Shown here piece after piece: positions 6,473 through 9,192 of a stretch of DNA of 9,192 nt. The stretch's first letter is position 1. Each line of letters opens with the position of its first letter. The notes under the pieces are model-generated. The model did not search any database and had not been told where the DNA came from. It saw only the letters and a program-made list of their open reading frames with translations. A program made the translations under genes and the position numbers. Origin of the DNA: Gammaproteobacteria bacterium (GTDB lineage: Bacteria > Pseudomonadota > Gammaproteobacteria > Pseudomonadales > Pseudohongiellaceae). The stretch covers positions 1-9,192 of the forward strand of contig JAESUV010000001.1 in the NCBI GenBank assembly GCA_016762975.1, given 5' to 3'.

Positions 6473-7909
6473 ATGTTGATGCTAGATATGGACGTAGATT
6501 TAAATAATAGTCACCTTTTGATTATTGCCGCCTGTGACTTAGAGGCCGCGCACAAATTAAGCTTGCCAGTAAATTTACTACTAATGCACCCAGATACACA
6601 CTTAACACTAAACAGCACCGAGGTCGCCATTGAGGCAATGACGTCGCGAGTAATTGGCGCGATGGCCTTTTCTAAAGCTGGACAAGCAGCATTACAGGCC
6701 ATGGTTGATAGTTGGTATGATAAAACTGGAGGCCAGCCGCCCAAACTCATTGACCTTAGTAAGGGCAGCGAACCACGGGAAAGATTAAGTACGGCATTGC
6801 GCTATATCGCCCAGTTGTATCGTTTCAAGGTAGACAAGTTTGTCACTCATAATTCCAATCTGCTACGACAGATGGCTAATCTGAGAATTGCTCAGGAGGA
6901 AACCTTAAGTGAACTTGAAGCGATAGAGCAATTTTTACTGAAATCAGTGGAAACACGTCGATGGCAAGTACAAAGCCATGGTCCCATTCTAGACGATCAA
7001 ACGGCACTATTTAAATTGTCCTCTAATACCAAGTTACGTCAACTATTATCGGCCAGTAGCATGGGGGTGTCTGATGTGTCTTTTATGCTCATTAATCAGG
7101 AAATCCCCACGGAAGGAAGCCTTACCGCCACACTGTATTTGCTTGAAACGAACAAGACTATTGCCCAATGGGTGTTGCCTGCAGCCGATCTCACAGCGGG
7201 TTGGCAGCGTTTATCTCTCATATGTGCGCTTGATCAAGACGAACAGTCTCTCCATCTAAGCTTGGAATGGCGAGGAGAGGAGCATCTCTGGATTGCTGGG
7301 AGCATCCATCATCCAGATGCAGATTACTGCGCAAAAACAGGTGAAGACACGTACGACAGGATACTCGCACATCAGGTATGGAAATATCTTCCCGGTAGTT
7401 CTGCTCCAGTACCCGAAGACGCACATTGGATTGGTGGCCCTATACCTGAACGGTTTTATATTGAGCCTGTACGTCTGGCTAATGCAGTTTCCGCAGACCC
7501 AAACATCAATTGTCTACAATACTTTAAAAGCTTAGAGGCCTTGCAAGTTCATCCTGTTAAGGGCTCAATTACTGCTGGTCGTATTGCACGAGGTGTTCCA
7601 CCATCAACCAACCAGATCAAGGCCACAATCGGGGGGCGGTCCGAACATGGTCCAAAGATCGAATATGCGCTGGCAACCGCTCCACTGCACCCCGTGCGTG
7701 AGTTAGGTGACCTAGTTATGGATTGCGAACGTCACGGCCGCATCTCGGACTGGTTGCCCCTATCAAAAGATGTACAGGGGCAGCTAACCTTGAATCTGCG
7801 TGCTCCATCAGAGAAAGTATCTGATCTATACTTATTGACCAGGCTAGCTCCTGATGAGAGTTCGCAACGTGGTTGGGCTACATTCCGAAACATCTGGCTA
7901 TCTGCCTGA
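6473..7909 (+). CDS. Uncharacterised protein in a secretion/glycosylation locus (possibly DUF6212-like)
   Basis: Predicted 478-residue protein without a signal peptide or membrane segment. I do not recognise a catalytic motif; from memory it resembles proteins labelled DUF6212 in alphaproteobacteria, but this is uncertain. An N-terminal alpha/beta part (1-125) includes the hydrophobic strands SHLLIIAACDLE and VNLLLMHP. Residues about 130-162 are a likely coiled coil (LRQMANLRIAQEETLSELEA). Two beta-rich stretches (about 180-285 and 360-478) have alternating hydrophobic residues, with aromatic-containing pieces WQRLSL and GWATFRNIW, suggesting jelly-roll or carbohydrate-binding-like folds. The start is ambiguous: ATG 6473 is used here, but ATG 6479 (two residues shorter) is better spaced from the weak GAAAGA site. 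The stop is two bases before the glycosyltransferase start, so the two genes are co-translated and probably cooperate. Confidence 0.8.
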   Translation: MLMLDMDVDLNNSHLLIIAACDLEAAHKLSLPVNLLLMHPDTHLTLNSTEVAIEAMTSRVIGAMAFSKAGQAALQAMVDSWYDKTGGQPPKLIDLSKGSEPRERLSTALRYIAQLYRFKVDKFVTHNSNLLRQMANLRIAQEETLSELEAIEQFLLKSVETRRWQVQSHGPILDDQTALFKLSSNTKLRQLLSASSMGVSDVSFMLINQEIPTEGSLTATLYLLETNKTIAQWVLPAADLTAGWQRLSLICALDQDEQSLHLSLEWRGEEHLWIAGSIHHPDADYCAKTGEDTYDRILAHQVWKYLPGSSAPVPEDAHWIGGPIPERFYIEPVRLANAVSADPNINCLQYFKSLEALQVHPVKGSITAGRIARGVPPSTNQIKATIGGRSEHGPKIEYALATAPLHPVRELGDLVMDCERHGRISDWLPLSKDVQGQLTLNLRAPSEKVSDLYLLTRLAPDESSQRGWATFRNIWLSA

Positions 7910-7911
7910 TT

Positions 7912-9192
7912 ATGTCAAATCAAAATCATGATGTGGCTCCACGCTTAGCTATAATAGTCCCAGTTTTTGGGCATTCGGTATTAGTAAGTGAAGCATTACA
8001 AAGTGCGCTGGATCAGAAAACAGAATTTAACACTCACATCGTAATAGTTAATGATGGCTGCCCTAATATTGAAACAGATCTGGTCCTGTCGGCTATTTTC
8101 GGACAGCACCCAGATCGTATTACCTATCTACGTAAAGCTAATGGCGGTCTAAGCTCTGCCAGGAATTTCGCTATCAAGCATATTCTAAAGTATATGCCAT
8201 CAATCGAAGCGATGTTCATGCTAGATGCAGATAACCGACTTCGACCGCAATCGATGGCACGCGCTATGGCTACTTTAGACAAAACAGAAAAAGCCGACTG
8301 GGTATATCCTAGTATCGATATGTTCGGGGTTAAGGCTCGTTGCGATTATAGTGGGCCATATTCTCGGCTAATTCATAGTGAAATGAATATTTGTGAGGCC
8401 GGCAGCCTCATTCGCCGCGTAGTTTTTGAAAGCGGGGTTATGTTTGACGAGACCTATACCTTGGGATTTGAGGATTGGCATTTTTTCCTACAAGCTGGTG
8501 ATGCAGGATTTAGAGGCATTAACCTTGAAGAGTTTGGATTTTTATACCGAAAACGTCCTGAAAGTATGTTGGCTAGTGCTGATCGCAATACTGGTTTGTT
8601 GGTAGGCCAAATTCGCCAATCACATCCTGATCTCTTCCATCCAGTTGCTCAAGCCCATCTTGAACAAAGAGAGGCTCCACGCTTTGCTATTTATCTGTCT
8701 GATGAAGACCTGGTTTTGTTGACTACAGATCCTGATATGGGAACAGAAGTCACGCTATCGGACTATGAACGCCTATACTGGAGTAGCCAAACGACACCTA
8801 TGAAATATCGCGTACCGCCCTTTCTGGTGGTCACGTCCCGCACCCTTCTGGATGAGCTTTGTTTAACAGGATTGTTGCACTGGACAGTGTGGCAAATGGA
8901 ACAGGCTGTAATGGCAAATGGCTTAGCCTTCGCCACACATAAGACACCGATAGCACCTGGTGAAGTTGGGTACCAGCCGATCGGCTCAATCCAAAACAAA
9001 GACCAAGATGCGGCCATATTTTGGATCATATCTATAGATCGCCTAAAGGCGCTAACAAGATCTAATGATCCAATCAAAGGCTTGCCTGATATTCTACAGC
9101 ATGATGCCCAGATTACAGGGCAAAAAATTATGCTGCCAAGCTCTGCTCCAGCTGTTACTCAAGGTTTGTATCACTGTGTAGGAAAGCTTCAG
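7912..9192 (+). CDS. Family 2 glycosyltransferase with a C-terminal extension, cut by the window edge
   Basis: The ATG at 7912 opens a frame that runs without a stop to the window end (427 codons seen). Residues about 10-230 are a GT-A fold glycosyltransferase domain. They include LAIIVPVFG at the nucleotide-binding start, Asp48 in IVNDGCP, NGGLSSARN (77-85), the metal-binding DAD in LDADN (105-107), and GFEDW (185-189) with the likely catalytic base region Glu187-Asp188. Residues from about 250 on are not part of a standard family 2 catalytic domain and do not match a family I recognise, so this may be a multidomain enzyme. It would transfer a sugar from a nucleotide-sugar donor in the cytoplasm; donor and acceptor are unknown. 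There is no Shine-Dalgarno sequence and only two bases after the previous stop, so translation depends on coupling. Confidence 0.9.
   Translation, partial: MSNQNHDVAPRLAIIVPVFGHSVLVSEALQSALDQKTEFNTHIVIVNDGCPNIETDLVLSAIFGQHPDRITYLRKANGGLSSARNFAIKHILKYMPSIEAMFMLDADNRLRPQSMARAMATLDKTEKADWVYPSIDMFGVKARCDYSGPYSRLIHSEMNICEAGSLIRRVVFESGVMFDETYTLGFEDWHFFLQAGDAGFRGINLEEFGFLYRKRPESMLASADRNTGLLVGQIRQSHPDLFHPVAQAHLEQREAPRFAIYLSDEDLVLLTTDPDMGTEVTLSDYERLYWSSQTTPMKYRVPPFLVVTSRTLLDELCLTGLLHWTVWQMEQAVMANGLAFATHKTPIAPGEVGYQPIGSIQNKDQDAAIFWIISIDRLKALTRSNDPIKGLPDILQHDAQITGQKIMLPSSAPAVTQGLYHCVGKLQ

Noticed and set aside
8763..9077. 104-codon minus-strand frame inside the glycosyltransferase region
   Set aside because: It lies entirely antisense to the continuous glycosyltransferase frame that has clear family motifs.

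Overview
The window looks like a piece of an alphaproteobacterial genome, most likely a marine member of the Rhodobacterales. This is inferred from the style of the type I secretion proteins (PrtD/PrtE type, with a membrane-fusion protein ending in a PLTYLIKPLSDYF-like tail), the moderate base composition, and an RTX protein set beside sulfotransferase and glycosyltransferase genes. No marker gene such as an rRNA is present, so the taxonomy is tentative.

Layout from left to right. (1) The left edge (1-63, minus) holds the first 21 codons of a serine recombinase of the resolvase/invertase family. A nested inverted repeat (65-109) sits over its leader. (2) A sulfotransferase gene (215-913, minus) follows. 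(3) A rho-independent-like hairpin (942-963) separates it from a large, extremely acidic RTX protein gene (994-2721, minus). (4) A 545-bp divergent intergenic region (2722-3266) carries a good candidate promoter for the RTX gene, bracketed by a 7-bp inverted repeat, and a long stretch with no convincing gene. (5) On the plus strand, a type I secretion ABC transporter (3267-5000) and its membrane-fusion protein (4997-6301) are translationally coupled through an ATGA overlap. (6) After a 171-bp AT-rich gap with a possible promoter come a 478-residue protein of unknown function (6473-7909) and, two bases later, a family 2 glycosyltransferase (7912 to the right edge, incomplete).

How the parts probably work together: the ABC transporter and membrane-fusion protein form the inner-membrane part of a type I secretion system. 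The RTX protein, with its C-terminal RTX block and terminal acidic/hydrophobic tail, is the obvious local substrate. The outer-membrane TolC-like channel is not in the window. The flanking sulfotransferase, glycosyltransferase and unknown protein suggest that secretion is linked to making or decorating a surface glycan, in the manner of PrsD-PrsE secretion genes placed among exopolysaccharide genes in rhizobia. That link is inference from gene order only. The recombinase start at the left edge suggests the locus lies at or near the boundary of a mobile or accessory segment.
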